44,727 bases of DNA from Aphodosoma sp045126975. Its GTDB lineage: Bacteria; Bacteroidota; Bacteroidia; Bacteroidales; Paludibacteraceae. Shown piece by piece: positions 16,742 through 25,738 of this stretch. The position numbers were made by a program, and so were the translations under genes. The notes under the pieces are model-generated. The model was not told the DNA's origin and did not search any database. It saw nothing but the letters and a program-made list of their open reading frames with translations. The first letter of the stretch is position 1. Each line of letters opens with the position of its first letter. The stretch covers positions 1-44,727 of the forward strand of contig JBGVPL010000023.1 in NCBI GenBank assembly GCA_045126975.1. The letters are read 5' to 3'.

Positions 16742-18760
16742 ATGACACTTGAAGAATTTAGAAAAGACATTGCGGCAGGTATTCCTGACGTATTGCCTCA
16801 ACCAAAGGCTTATGAGCCAGAGATTAACCATGCTCCTAAGCGTAAAGAGATTTTGACAGCAGAGGAAAAAGAGTTGGCATTGCGTAATGCGTTGCGTTAT
16901 TTCCCTAAAAAACATCACGCTGAATTGGCTCCTGAATTTGCTGAGGAGTTGCGTACGTATGGACGTATTTATATGTATCGTTTGCGTCCAGATTATGAAA
17001 TGAAGGCTCGCAATATCAATGATTATCCAGCACGTTCGAAACAAGCGGCTGCGATTATGTTGATGATTAATAATAACCTTGATTATGCTGTGGCTCAACA
17101 CCCACATGAGTTGATTACTTATGGTGGTAATGGTGCTGTGTTCCAAAACTGGGCTCAATATCGCTTGACTATGAAATATCTTTGCGAGATGACTGACGAG
17201 CAAACTTTGGTTATGTACTCGGGTCACCCAATGGGATTGTTCCCATCACATAAAGATGCTCCTCGCGTGGTGGTGACTAATGGTATGGTGATTCCTAACT
17301 ACTCGAAACCTGACCATTGGGAGAAATTCAATGCCCTCGGCGTGAGCCAATATGGTCAGATGACTGCTGGTTCGTATATGTATATCGGTCCTCAAGGTAT
17401 CGTGCACGGCACAACAATCACTGTGTTGAACGCTGCTCGTAAACAAATCCAAAAAGGTTTGGCTAAAGAGATACCTGGTCAAATATTCATTTCTGCCGGT
17501 CTTGGCGGTATGTCGGGAGCTCAACCAAAAGCTGGTGTGATTTCGGGCGTAGTGGCTGTAATTGCAGAGGTTAACCCTAAAGCAGTGCATGTTCGTCACT
17601 CACAAGGTTGGGTAGATGAAGTGTACACTGACTTAGACCAATTGATTCCTCGTATGCTTGAGGCATCTAAGAATAAAGAGGCTGTGTCGTTGGCATATCA
17701 AGGCAACGTGGTTGACTTGTGGGAACGCTTGGCTGCTGATAATATTAAAATTAATCTTGGTTCTGACCAAACATCATTGCACAACCCATGGGCTGGTGGT
17801 TACTATCCAGTAGGTTATTCTTACGAAGAGAGCAACCGCATGATGGCTGAAGAGCCAGAGAAATTCAAAGAAGCAGTGCAAGAGTCGTTGCGTCGTCATG
17901 CAGCAGCTATCAACAAATTGACTGCTAACGATATGTATTTCTTCGACTATGGCAATGCATTCTTGCTCGAAGCTTCGCGCGCAGGTGCTGACGTGATGGG
18001 CGAAAATGGTCGTTTCCGTTATCCTTCATACGTACAAGATATTATGGGTCCTATGTTCTTCGACTATGGCTTTGGTCCATTCCGTTGGGTATGTACAAGC
18101 TGCGACCCTAAAGACTTGGCAATAACTGACCGCATTGCAACAGAGGTGCAAGAAGAAATTCTTCGTACAGCTCCAGAAGAGATTCGTGGTCAATTGGAAG
18201 ACAATATCCACTGGATTAAAGAGGCACAAAAGAATAAATTGGTGGTTGGCTCACAAGCTCGTATCCTTTATGCTGACGCAGAGGGTCGTGCTAAGATTGC
18301 AAAAGCATTCAATGATGCAATTGCTTCAGGTGAATTGTCTGCTCCAGTAGTTCTTGGTCGTGACCACCACGACGTATCGGGTACTGACTCTCCATTCCGT
18401 GAAACATCAAATATCTACGACGGCTCATCATTCACAGCAGATATGGCTGTACATAACTGCATCGGTGACGCATTCCGTGGCGCTACATGGGTATCTATTC
18501 ACAATGGTGGCGGTGTAGGTTGGGGCGAAGTAATCAATGGCGGTTTCGGTATGGTTATTGATGGCTCGGCAGACTCAGAACGTCGCTTGAAATCGATGTT
18601 GCTTTGGGACGTTAACAACGGTATTGCTCGTCGTAGTTGGGCTCGTAACGAAGGCGCTATGTTTGCTATCAAACGCGAAATGGAACGTACTCCAAACCTC
18701 GTTGTCACAATCCCTAATATTGTTGAGGATGAGTCAATTATTAAAAATGCTTTAAAATAA
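16742..18760 (+). CDS. hutU: Urocanate hydratase (long Bacteroidota form)
   Basis: This cytoplasmic enzyme is the second step of histidine breakdown and turns urocanate into imidazolonepropionate with tightly bound NAD+. Recognised segments are YGGNGAVFQNWAQYRLTM, YSGHPMGLFPSH, QYGQMTAGSYMYIGPQGIVHGT, the NAD-binding GLGGMSGAQPKAGVISG (~255) and HNGGGVGWGEVINGGFGM near the C-terminus. At 672 residues it is longer than the ~555-residue proteobacterial enzyme and fits the long Bacteroidota subfamily. hutH follows after 143 bases of repeats. hutI and ftcD, needed to finish the pathway, are not in the window. Confidence 0.95.
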   Translation: MTLEEFRKDIAAGIPDVLPQPKAYEPEINHAPKRKEILTAEEKELALRNALRYFPKKHHAELAPEFAEELRTYGRIYMYRLRPDYEMKARNINDYPARSKQAAAIMLMINNNLDYAVAQHPHELITYGGNGAVFQNWAQYRLTMKYLCEMTDEQTLVMYSGHPMGLFPSHKDAPRVVVTNGMVIPNYSKPDHWEKFNALGVSQYGQMTAGSYMYIGPQGIVHGTTITVLNAARKQIQKGLAKEIPGQIFISAGLGGMSGAQPKAGVISGVVAVIAEVNPKAVHVRHSQGWVDEVYTDLDQLIPRMLEASKNKEAVSLAYQGNVVDLWERLAADNIKINLGSDQTSLHNPWAGGYYPVGYSYEESNRMMAEEPEKFKEAVQESLRRHAAAINKLTANDMYFFDYGNAFLLEASRAGADVMGENGRFRYPSYVQDIMGPMFFDYGFGPFRWVCTSCDPKDLAITDRIATEVQEEILRTAPEEIRGQLEDNIHWIKEAQKNKLVVGSQARILYADAEGRAKIAKAFNDAIASGELSAPVVLGRDHHDVSGTDSPFRETSNIYDGSSFTADMAVHNCIGDAFRGATWVSIHNGGGVGWGEVINGGFGMVIDGSADSERRLKSMLLWDVNNGIARRSWARNEGAMFAIKREMERTPNLVVTIPNIVEDESIIKNALK

Positions 18761-18765
18761 TAATA

Positions 18766-18890
18766 TTAGTAGCGAGTAACGAGTATTGAGTAGCAAGAGA
18801 AGTTACTTTCATTGCCAACTACTTGTTACTCGCTATTAAAAACATAAAAAAGAATCTGAATAGCAGTCTCGTTACTCGCTACTCGTTACT
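18766..18890. repeat. Inverted heptamer repeats between hutU and hutH
   Basis: AGTAGCGAGTAACGAG (18768-18783) is the exact reverse complement of CTCGTTACTCGCTACT (18868-18883). The transcript could therefore fold a 16-bp stem around ~84 bases. Further GTAGCAA and TTACTCG units lie between them. The array ends 15 bases before the hutH ATG. Confidence 0.9.
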
Positions 18891-18903
18891 AAAAATCTAA
18901 AAT

Positions 18904-20388
18904 ATGAAAATCCACGAAATTTCTCCTGCTAAAATCACTATTGATGATGTAAAACGCATTATCACAGAAGATTATAAATTGAAATTGTCGGATGAGTCAA
19001 TCCGTCGTATTAATCTTTGTCGTGATTATCTCGACAATAAAATGAAAACACAAAAAGAGCCAATCTATGGTGTAACAACAGGTTTTGGTTCGTTGTGTAA
19101 TATCAGTGTGGGTGCTGATGAACTCTCTCAACTTCAAAAGAACCTCGTTATGAGCCACTCTTGTGGTACAGGCGATGAAGTTGACCAAGAGATTGTGAAA
19201 CTCATCGTATTCCTCAAAATTCAATCATTGCAATATGGCGTATCGGGCGTGCAATTGGTTACAGTTCAACGCTTGGTAGATATGTATAATGCAGGCGTAT
19301 TCCCTGCAGTATATCAACAAGGTTCGCTCGGTGCATCGGGCGACTTGGCTCCATTGGCTCACATGTCGTTGCCATTGCTCGGATTGGGCGAAGTATACTT
19401 CGAAGGCAAAAAACAACCAGCTGCTGAGGTAAATGCTAAATTCGGTTGGGAACCTATCACATTGAAATCTAAAGAGGGTTTGGCATTGTTGAATGGTACA
19501 CAATTCATGGCAGCTCACGCAACTTGGGCATTGATTAAAGCTGACGAATTGAGCGCAGCAGCAGATATGGTAGGTTGCGTATCACTCGACGCATTTGATG
19601 GTCGTATCGAGCCATTTACTCACGAAGTGCATGCAGTGCGCCCTCACAATGGTCAGTTGACTACAGCGGCTCGCATCCGCGAAATCATGGAGGGTAGCGA
19701 ATTGATTCGTCGTCCAAAAGTGCACGTACAAGACCCATATTCATTCCGTTGTATGCCTCAAGTGCACGGTGCATCGAAAGATGCTATCGCATATGTGCGC
19801 TCGGTTGTTGAAACAGAAATCAACTCGGCTACTGACAACCCTACAGTTATCCCTGAAAAAGATATGGTAATCTCGGCAGGTAACTTCCACGGACAACCAT
19901 TGGCTATCACAATGGACTTCTTGGCTATCGCTCTTGCTGAGCTTGGCTCAATCTCTGGTCAACGTGTGACTCAATTGATCGGTGGCAAACGTGGATTGCC
20001 TAATTTCCTTGTGGCTAACCCAGGTTTGAACTCTGGTTTTATGATTCCACAATATACAGCAGCTTCTATCGTAAGCCAAAGTAAAGGTTTGTGTATGCCT
20101 GCATCGGTTGACTCTATCGAATCAAGCCAAGGTCAAGAAGACCACGTCTCTATGGGTGCAAATGCGGCTACTAAACTTATCCGCGTGGCATTGAACACAG
20201 AGCGCGTGTTGGCAATCGAGTTGTTTAACGCAGCACAAGCATTGGAGTTCCGTCGTCCTGCTAAATCGTCGCCAGCTATTGAGGCTCTCGTGGCTGAATA
20301 TCGCAAAGTGGTGCCATTCATCCAAGACGATGAGGTGATGTATCCACATATCGAAAGCTCAATCCAATTCTTGCGTAGAAATTTCTAA
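18904..20388 (+). CDS. hutH: Histidine ammonia-lyase
   Basis: This is the first enzyme of histidine degradation, removing ammonia from L-histidine to give urocanate. It is a cytoplasmic homotetramer. The self-forming MIO cofactor comes from the Ala-Ser-Gly in GSLGASGDLAPLAHMSL (~residues 143-145). Other family segments are YGVTTGFGSLCN near residue 55, LLNGTQFMAAH, RPHNGQL, QDPYSFRCMPQVHGA, STDNP-like ATDNPTV, and SSQGQEDHVSMGANAA. Length 494 is usual. It is downstream of hutU on the same strand and shares the terminator at 20428-20456. Confidence 0.96.
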   Translation: MKIHEISPAKITIDDVKRIITEDYKLKLSDESIRRINLCRDYLDNKMKTQKEPIYGVTTGFGSLCNISVGADELSQLQKNLVMSHSCGTGDEVDQEIVKLIVFLKIQSLQYGVSGVQLVTVQRLVDMYNAGVFPAVYQQGSLGASGDLAPLAHMSLPLLGLGEVYFEGKKQPAAEVNAKFGWEPITLKSKEGLALLNGTQFMAAHATWALIKADELSAAADMVGCVSLDAFDGRIEPFTHEVHAVRPHNGQLTTAARIREIMEGSELIRRPKVHVQDPYSFRCMPQVHGASKDAIAYVRSVVETEINSATDNPTVIPEKDMVISAGNFHGQPLAITMDFLAIALAELGSISGQRVTQLIGGKRGLPNFLVANPGLNSGFMIPQYTAASIVSQSKGLCMPASVDSIESSQGQEDHVSMGANAATKLIRVALNTERVLAIELFNAAQALEFRRPAKSSPAIEALVAEYRKVVPFIQDDEVMYPHIESSIQFLRRNF

Positions 20389-20394
20389 TCTAGT

Positions 20395-20418
20395 AGGGAC
20401 GCAGCGTGCTGCGTCCTA
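20395..20418. repeat. Palindromic repeat after hutH
   Basis: GGGACGCAGC-GT-GCTGCGTCCT, a near-perfect palindrome of the same type as GAGACGCAA-TGTA-TTGCGTCTC inside the AsmA-like gene. Confidence 0.75.
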
Positions 20419-20427
20419 AAGATACAC

Positions 20428-20456
20428 AAAAAGGCGACCAATCGGTCGCCTTTTTT
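20428..20456. terminator. Bidirectional terminator after hutH and the exported-protein operon
   Basis: AGGCGACC-AATC-GGTCGCCT is flanked by A5 and T6. It can stop hutUH on the + strand and the 23002-to-20478 operon on the - strand. Confidence 0.9.
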
Positions 20457-20477
20457 GTCTTTTAGAAAATCTAGTTT

Positions 20478-21374
20478 TTATTTTACAACTACTTTAGTAG
20501 TAGCGTTAGCAGATTTAACGATATATACACCATTTTCGAGGTTGCCATTGAGGTCAGTTACGTTTTGACCAGTGATAGTGAAGATAGAGATTTCTTCGTT
20601 AGCAACGATCATACCATTTTGAGTGTAGATATTTGAGATAGTTACATTTTCGAGAGCAGTAGGATTTTCTTTTGCTTTTTCAACTTGGCAATTTACTTCT
20701 TTTGAATTTTCGTTGAATGTGAATGTTAAATTGTATTTGCCAGTTTCTGTAATTTCTAATTTTGCATTTTCTGCTGGATATGATTCACTCCACATGTGGT
20801 ATTTTGTTATTTTGTATTCGTAAGTTCCTGCAGTGAGCTCTACGTTAGTATATGTTTTCGTCCATATACCATTTTCTCCTTCAACAAGGTCATTTTCAGT
20901 TTTGTTAGTAGCCCATTCTGCACCTAAGCAAGGAATTGTTCCTGCGATAGTCCAAGTAGTAGGAAGTTCTACTTCGCTATTGTCGCCAAACATAACCCAA
21001 CAGTCATTGTTTGCTCCGTCCCAGACACCATCAGGCACATTATATTGACATTTTGTTCCGTCCCAAGTCAAATCGGCAGTTTGGTTCCATCTTGCATCCC
21101 AACTATTTGCTGTATTTCCAGGATTCATACGGCAGAAAATAACGTTAGCGCGTGTACCTTGGCATGTAACTTCATAAATGCCATCATTGTTGCTGTCAGT
21201 CATGCTAACCCATAATTCGCCATCTCCACCGAAAAAGTATGCGGCAAAACGAGCACCATCAGCTTTCCAGTTGTTGTTTGGTTTAAGATACAATTTTGTA
21301 CCATCAGTGATGTTGGCTGCAAATGCAGTCATTGCAACGAATAGAGTTGCAAAAAGGAGTGTAAATTTTTTCAT
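20478..21374 (-). CDS. Exported modular protein, pullulanase-X25-like modules and T9SS-like tail
   Basis: The 298-residue product has a signal peptide ending FAA (~residue 20). The first module (~22-125) has KLYLKPNNNWKADGARFAAYFF, then VIFCRMNPGNTANSWDARWNQT. A second module (~140-230) with WTKTYTNVELTAGTYEYKIT and YNLTFTFNENSKEVNC resembles X25-type beta-sandwiches next to starch-degrading enzymes. The last ~60 residues (IYTQNGMIVANEEISIFTITGQNV...GVYIVKSANATTKVVVK) look like a sorting or anchoring tail. It has no catalytic domain. It is a shorter paralogue of the gene 23 bases upstream and is co-transcribed with it. Carbohydrate binding is a guess from fold similarity. Confidence 0.65.
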   Translation of the reverse strand: MKKFTLLFATLFVAMTAFAANITDGTKLYLKPNNNWKADGARFAAYFFGGDGELWVSMTDSNNDGIYEVTCQGTRANVIFCRMNPGNTANSWDARWNQTADLTWDGTKCQYNVPDGVWDGANNDCWVMFGDNSEVELPTTWTIAGTIPCLGAEWATNKTENDLVEGENGIWTKTYTNVELTAGTYEYKITKYHMWSESYPAENAKLEITETGKYNLTFTFNENSKEVNCQVEKAKENPTALENVTISNIYTQNGMIVANEEISIFTITGQNVTDLNGNLENGVYIVKSANATTKVVVK

Positions 21375-21397
21375 ACTAAAAAAATTAGAAAGATTAA

Positions 21398-23002
21398 TTA
21401 TTTAATGATTAATTTAGAAGTTGCGTTTTGTGTTTTGATGATATATATACCTTGAGAGAGGTTTCCGTTTTGAGATGTTACGTCTTGACCAGTTATTGTG
21501 TAAATTGTGATATCAGTGTCAGCATGAACGTAGCCGTTGATAGCATAGATGTTGTTGATAGTTATGTTTTCTATGTTAACTTTGATTGTGGCAACTGCTT
21601 TTAGTTCAGGGATAGTTGGATTGAACGTGAATTTGAGGTCATAGATACCATCTTTTGCGATGTATAGTGTCATGTTAGTGTCATCAGATGGGTATTTACC
21701 TGGAGTTTCCCAGTTGTGACTTGCTACGACTTTGTATTCGTATGTGCCTTTTGAAAGAGTTATTTCTTTGTATTCTTTTACCCAAATACCATCTTCGCCT
21801 TTTGTCATATCGTTGAGAGTGTCTGTTTCGTTCCAAGAAGTTCCGAATATAATAGAATCGCCACAGAGTGTGTAAACATCAGCTTCTGGTTGTGGTTTTT
21901 CAGGGTCGTTGTTGTCTTGATTGTTGTTACCTGGGTTGTCGCCATAGGTGCTCCAGTGTCCACCAGGTTTGTTGCCATCCCAAGTTTGGTCTTCGCTATT
22001 GATAATGTAGTGGTTTTTGCCTTCTTCGTAAGTTACATCAGTTGTTTGTGCGCCCCAATATGGTGCATTTTCTCCTTCACTAGACCAATTATTTTCGGTG
22101 TTGTTAGGGTTCATACGGCAGATAATCATACCAGTCCACTCGCCTGCAGGCACAACGACAGAGTAGATACTGCTTTCTACCTGAGTCATATTTTCCCATT
22201 TTTCGCCAGAGCCAAAGAAATAAGTAGCAAAGCGAGCATCGTCGGCAGTCCATTGAGAGTGTACGGTTACATAGATACTTGTGCCTACAGGGTATACTGT
22301 CGCTTGAGATGCGCCAACTTTAGTAGCGTTGCAAGAGAGATCTAGTTTAGCAGGGTTGTATGTGAAAGTGATATTGTACGAGCCTGTCTCTTTGATTTCG
22401 TATTGGTAGTTTCCTTGAGTAGGGAATTCGCCTTGACCCCAATTGTGGTTTGCAGCCACTTTATATTCGTATGTTTGAGCCGATAGAGTTACGTTTTCGT
22501 ACGTTTTGGTCCAGATGCCATTGTCGTCCTTTGTCATGTCGTTGGCTGAGTTGGCAGGTGCCCATTCTCCGTTGAAGCAAGGGAAGTTGCCACAGAGAGT
22601 GTAAGATGAGATAGTGAATGTGCCAAAGCGGTCGATACCTTCGGCTTTGAGTGTAATTTTATCGGTGCTTTCGTTGTATGAAATAGTGATGTTTGTAGCA
22701 TTTAATAGTGTGAAAGATATATTATCTTCACCAGTATAGCCAGGGGTACTTGTTGATGCATCTACGCACCATGCACCTTTTGCATTGTCCCAAGTTCCGT
22801 TTGTGATTTTGAATTCGTGAGAACCAGCAGGAACATTGGCATACGATTTAACATATACTCCATTAGTGAGTGTCATTTTATTGTTGGCATCGTTGTTGCT
22901 CCAATTGCTTCCGCAAAGAGAAGGCGAGCCTGCTACATAATATTCGGCAAAAGCTGACATTACAACTAAAAGAGATGCAAAGAGGAAAGTAAATTTTTTC
23001 AT
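21398..23002 (-). CDS. Exported protein with several X25-like modules and T9SS-like tail
   Basis: The 534-residue protein has a signal peptide (ending SAFA, ~18). Three modules share the pattern 'C G...W...N.MT...GIW.K.Y.N..L....YEYK': YVAGSPSLCGSNWSNNDANN, YTLCGNFPCFNGEWAPANSA and YTLCGDSIIFGTSWNETDTL. Between the second and third is a copy of the first module of its neighbour (VTVHSQWTADDARFATYFFG). An Asn/Asp/Pro linker precedes the third, and a tail (ITNNIYAI-like ITINNIYAINGYV...GIYIIKTQNATSKLIIK) matches that of the neighbour. The pair clearly arose by duplication and module shuffling. It is the first gene of the operon. Function is unknown; surface glycan binding is the most likely. 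Confidence 0.65.
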   Translation of the reverse strand: MKKFTFLFASLLVVMSAFAEYYVAGSPSLCGSNWSNNDANNKMTLTNGVYVKSYANVPAGSHEFKITNGTWDNAKGAWCVDASTSTPGYTGEDNISFTLLNATNITISYNESTDKITLKAEGIDRFGTFTISSYTLCGNFPCFNGEWAPANSANDMTKDDNGIWTKTYENVTLSAQTYEYKVAANHNWGQGEFPTQGNYQYEIKETGSYNITFTYNPAKLDLSCNATKVGASQATVYPVGTSIYVTVHSQWTADDARFATYFFGSGEKWENMTQVESSIYSVVVPAGEWTGMIICRMNPNNTENNWSSEGENAPYWGAQTTDVTYEEGKNHYIINSEDQTWDGNKPGGHWSTYGDNPGNNNQDNNDPEKPQPEADVYTLCGDSIIFGTSWNETDTLNDMTKGEDGIWVKEYKEITLSKGTYEYKVVASHNWETPGKYPSDDTNMTLYIAKDGIYDLKFTFNPTIPELKAVATIKVNIENITINNIYAINGYVHADTDITIYTITGQDVTSQNGNLSQGIYIIKTQNATSKLIIK

Positions 23003-23049
23003 AAGTTATTTTTGTTTATGTTATTATTACAATATACCTATCTAACTTG

Positions 23050-23080
23050 CAAAGTTACTAAAATATAATTTATCAAGCAA
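23050..23080 (-). promoter_or_regulatory. Promoter of the exported-protein operon
   Basis: On the minus strand TTG (23078-23080), 20 bases, TAACTTTG (23050-23057). Confidence 0.75.
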
Positions 23081-23092
23081 GAAAAATAAAAA

Positions 23093-23130
23093 AAATCTCT
23101 TGTTTTGTGTTAAAAAACAAGAGATTTTTT
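23093..23130 (-). terminator. pckA terminator
   Basis: AAATCTCTTGTTTT and AAACAAGAGATTT form a long AT-rich stem with T-runs. It lies 25 bases after the pckA stop codon and just before the next promoter. Confidence 0.85.
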
Positions 23131-23154
23131 GTTTTATGATTAAGTAATTGTCAA

Positions 23155-24756
23155 TTACAATTTTGGACCAGCAGCTACAAGGGCTTTACCAGCTTCGTTG
23201 CCTGTAAATTTCTCGAAGTTTTTGATGAAGCGACCTGCGAGGTCTTTTGCTTTTTCTTCCCATTGGCAAGCGCAAGCGTAAGTGTCGCGTGGGTCAAGGA
23301 TTTTTGGATCTACATTAGGCAATTCTGTAGGTACGACGAAGTCGAACATTGGGATAGTTTTTGTTGGAGCTTTGTCGATTGAACCATCGAGGATTGCGTC
23401 GATGATACCACGTGTATCTTTGATAGAGATACGTTTGCCAGTACCATTCCAACCTGTGTTTACGAGGTAAGCAGTTGCGCCTGATGCTTGCATTTTCTTA
23501 ACGAGTTCTTCGCCGTATTTAGTTGGGTGAAGTGAAAGGAATGCAGCACCGAAGCAAGCTGAGAATGTTGGAGTTGGTTCAGTGATACCACGTTCAGTAC
23601 CTGCCAATTTAGCTGTGAAACCAGAAAGGAAGTAGTATTGAGTTTGTTCTGGAGACAAGATAGATACTGGAGGCAACACACCGAATGCGTCAGCTGAAAG
23701 GAAGATAACTTTCTTAGCAGCAGGAGCTTTTGAACCTGGTTGGATGTTGTTGATGTGGTGGATTGGGTAAGAAACGCGAGTGTTTTCTGTTACGCTCTTA
23801 TCAGCGAAGTCGATTTTGCCGTTTTCGTCAACAGTAACGTTTTCGAGGAGGGCATCGCGACGGATTGCGTTGTAGATATCAGGTTCGCTATCTTTGTCGA
23901 GGTTGATAACTTTAGCATAGCAACCACCTTCGAAGTTGAAGATACCTTCGTCGTCCCAACCGTGTTCGTCATCACCGATAAGTTGGCGTTTAGGGTCAGT
24001 AGAGAGGGTAGTTTTACCTGTACCTGAAAGACCGAAGAAGATAGCAGTTTCGCCTTTTTCGTTAGTATTAGCAGAGCAGTGCATTGAAGCCATACCACGA
24101 AGAGGGAGGAGGTAGTTCATGATTGAGAACATACCTTTTTTCATTTCACCGCCGTACCATGTGTTGATGATTACTTGTTCGCGGCTTGTGAGGTTGAATA
24201 CAACTGCAGTTTCTGAGTTGAGGCCGAGTTCTTTGTAGTTTTCTACTTTTGCTTTAGAAGCGTTGAATACTACGAAGTCTGGTTCGCCGTAGTTAGCAAG
24301 TTCTTCAGCTGTAGGGCGGATGAACATGTTAGTTACGAAGTGTGCTTGCCAAGCTACTTCCATGATGAAACGTACTTTAAGACGTGAGTTAGCGTTAGCA
24401 CCACAGAATGTATCAACTACATATAATTTTTTGTTAGAAAGTTCTTTGACTGCGAGGTCTTTAAGAGCATTCCAAGTGTTTTGAGAAACTGGTTTGTTGT
24501 CGTTTTTGTATTCGTCAGAAGTCCACCATACAGTGTTTTTGCTGACTTCGTCCATTACGAAGAATTTGTCTTTAGGTGAACGACCAGTGTAAACACCTGT
24601 CATTACGTTAACAGCACCGAGTTCAGTAACTTGTCCTTTGTCGAAACCTTCAAGTCCTGGTTTTGTTTCTTCTGCGAAGAGTACATTGTATGATGGGTTG
24701 TGAAGCACTTCTACCGCACCATTGATGCCATACTTAGATAAATCAAGATTTGCCAT
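23155..24756 (-). CDS. pckA: Phosphoenolpyruvate carboxykinase (ATP)
   Basis: It interconverts oxaloacetate + ATP and phosphoenolpyruvate + CO2 + ADP. In succinate-forming anaerobic Bacteroidota it often runs in the carboxylating, ATP-yielding direction. The 533-residue sequence has the family substrate site (GVYTGRSPKDKFFV), the kinase P-loop GLSGTGKTTLSTDPKR (~residue 242), the metal site GDDEHGWDDEGIFNFEGGCYAK, and NTRVSYPIHHI. Length is normal. It is monocistronic, with a -7 box at 24830-24837 and a strong terminator. Confidence 0.96.
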   Translation of the reverse strand: MANLDLSKYGINGAVEVLHNPSYNVLFAEETKPGLEGFDKGQVTELGAVNVMTGVYTGRSPKDKFFVMDEVSKNTVWWTSDEYKNDNKPVSQNTWNALKDLAVKELSNKKLYVVDTFCGANANSRLKVRFIMEVAWQAHFVTNMFIRPTAEELANYGEPDFVVFNASKAKVENYKELGLNSETAVVFNLTSREQVIINTWYGGEMKKGMFSIMNYLLPLRGMASMHCSANTNEKGETAIFFGLSGTGKTTLSTDPKRQLIGDDEHGWDDEGIFNFEGGCYAKVINLDKDSEPDIYNAIRRDALLENVTVDENGKIDFADKSVTENTRVSYPIHHINNIQPGSKAPAAKKVIFLSADAFGVLPPVSILSPEQTQYYFLSGFTAKLAGTERGITEPTPTFSACFGAAFLSLHPTKYGEELVKKMQASGATAYLVNTGWNGTGKRISIKDTRGIIDAILDGSIDKAPTKTIPMFDFVVPTELPNVDPKILDPRDTYACACQWEEKAKDLAGRFIKNFEKFTGNEAGKALVAAGPKL

Positions 24757-24829
24757 AATTTTTTTATATTTAAAAAGATTAATAATTTTTATTTTTCAAG
24801 GTTTAAAAAGACCCTTGTTTTTCACGATG

Positions 24830-24837
24830 CAAATTTA
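24830..24837 (-). promoter_or_regulatory. pckA promoter, -7 box
   Basis: TAAATTTG on the minus strand, about 75 bases before the start codon. No clear TTG is seen 19-20 bases upstream (only a T-run). Confidence 0.5.
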
Positions 24838-24929
24838 CGAAATTTTTTTGGAGTAAAAAAGCAAAAACGTGATAATTCTTGTATTTTGTACAAAAAGACT
24901 TTGTGATAGATACTTGATTGTATTATATC

Positions 24930-24977
24930 TCGTGTCTAACATCTTGTGTCTCGTGTCTAATATCTAATATTTCGTAT
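24930..24977. repeat. Heptamer array (TCGTGTC/TAATATC type)
   Basis: Seven units run in register: TCGTGTC, TAACATC, TTGTGTC, TCGTGTC, TAATATC, TAATATT, TCGTATC. The array ends at the stop codon of the response regulator gene. Confidence 0.85.
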
Positions 24978-24978
24978 C

Positions 24979-25665
24979 TTACGGAATAACAAGTTTGTAG
25001 CCTTTACCATGGATATTGATGATTTCAACCTCAGGGTCATCTTTGATGATTTTGCGTAGTTTTGTGATATAAACATCCATGCTACGAGCGTTGAAGTAAT
25101 TGTCTTCTACCCAGATTGTTTTGAGCGCATAGTTGCGTTCAAGGATGCTATTTGCATTTTGCACGAGAAGGGCAAGAAGTTCGCACTCTTTAGTTGTAAG
25201 TTTTACGATACCTTTTTCTGTGGTTAGTGTTTGTTTTTGGATGTCAAAAGTCATGTTTCCAAGTTTAAACTCACTACCATTTTTGTTGCGTTTTCCGCTT
25301 ATTCGGCGCATGATAGCTTCGATGCGGAGCAACATTTCTTCCATCGAGAATGGTTTTGTGATGTAGTCGTCAGCTCCTATGCGGAATCCTTCGAGCACAT
25401 CTTCTTTTAATGATTTTGCGGTAAGGAATACGATAGGTACGATACCATTGATTTTGCGGATGTCTTGTGCGAGAGTGAAACCATCTTTTTTAGGCATCAT
25501 CACATCGAGGATGCAGAGGTCGAATTTCTCGTTTGTGAATAACTGATAGCCAGCCTCGCCGTCAGGAGCAAGAGTTACGTTATAATCTTTTGCTTGTAAA
25601 TATTCGCGAAGAAGCATGCCTAAGCTTTCATCGTCTTCGCAGAGGAGAATTTTTGTTTTTTCCAT
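24979..25665 (-). CDS. rprY: OmpR-family response regulator, RprY-like
   Basis: The 228-residue protein has a receiver domain (acidic pair D11/D12, phospho-acceptor D54 in LCILDVMMP, T82 and K104 in the TKPF motif). An OmpR/PhoB winged helix follows, with LTTKECELLALLVQN, the recognition helix RSMDVYITKLRKII, and the final wing INIHGKGYKLVIP. It closely fits RprY of Bacteroides, paired with the sensor kinase RprX encoded just upstream (73 bases, filled by repeats). RprY is known to affect stress and transport genes in Bacteroides and Porphyromonas; targets here are unknown. Confidence 0.88.
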   Translation of the reverse strand: MEKTKILLCEDDESLGMLLREYLQAKDYNVTLAPDGEAGYQLFTNEKFDLCILDVMMPKKDGFTLAQDIRKINGIVPIVFLTAKSLKEDVLEGFRIGADDYITKPFSMEEMLLRIEAIMRRISGKRNKNGSEFKLGNMTFDIQKQTLTTEKGIVKLTTKECELLALLVQNANSILERNYALKTIWVEDNYFNARSMDVYITKLRKIIKDDPEVEIINIHGKGYKLVIP

Positions 25666-25675
25666 ATTATTTAAG

Positions 25676-25725
25676 TCAATAGTCTAAAGTCAACAGTCAA
25701 CAGTCAACAATTTGTTATGTTGGTT
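25676..25725. repeat. Heptamer array (AGTCAAC type) between rprX and rprY
   Basis: AGTCTAA, AGTCAAC, AGTCAAC, AGTCAAC, then a decayed tail, all within the 73-base spacer of the two-gene operon. Confidence 0.85.
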
Positions 25726-25738
25726 GTTGATTATAGGT

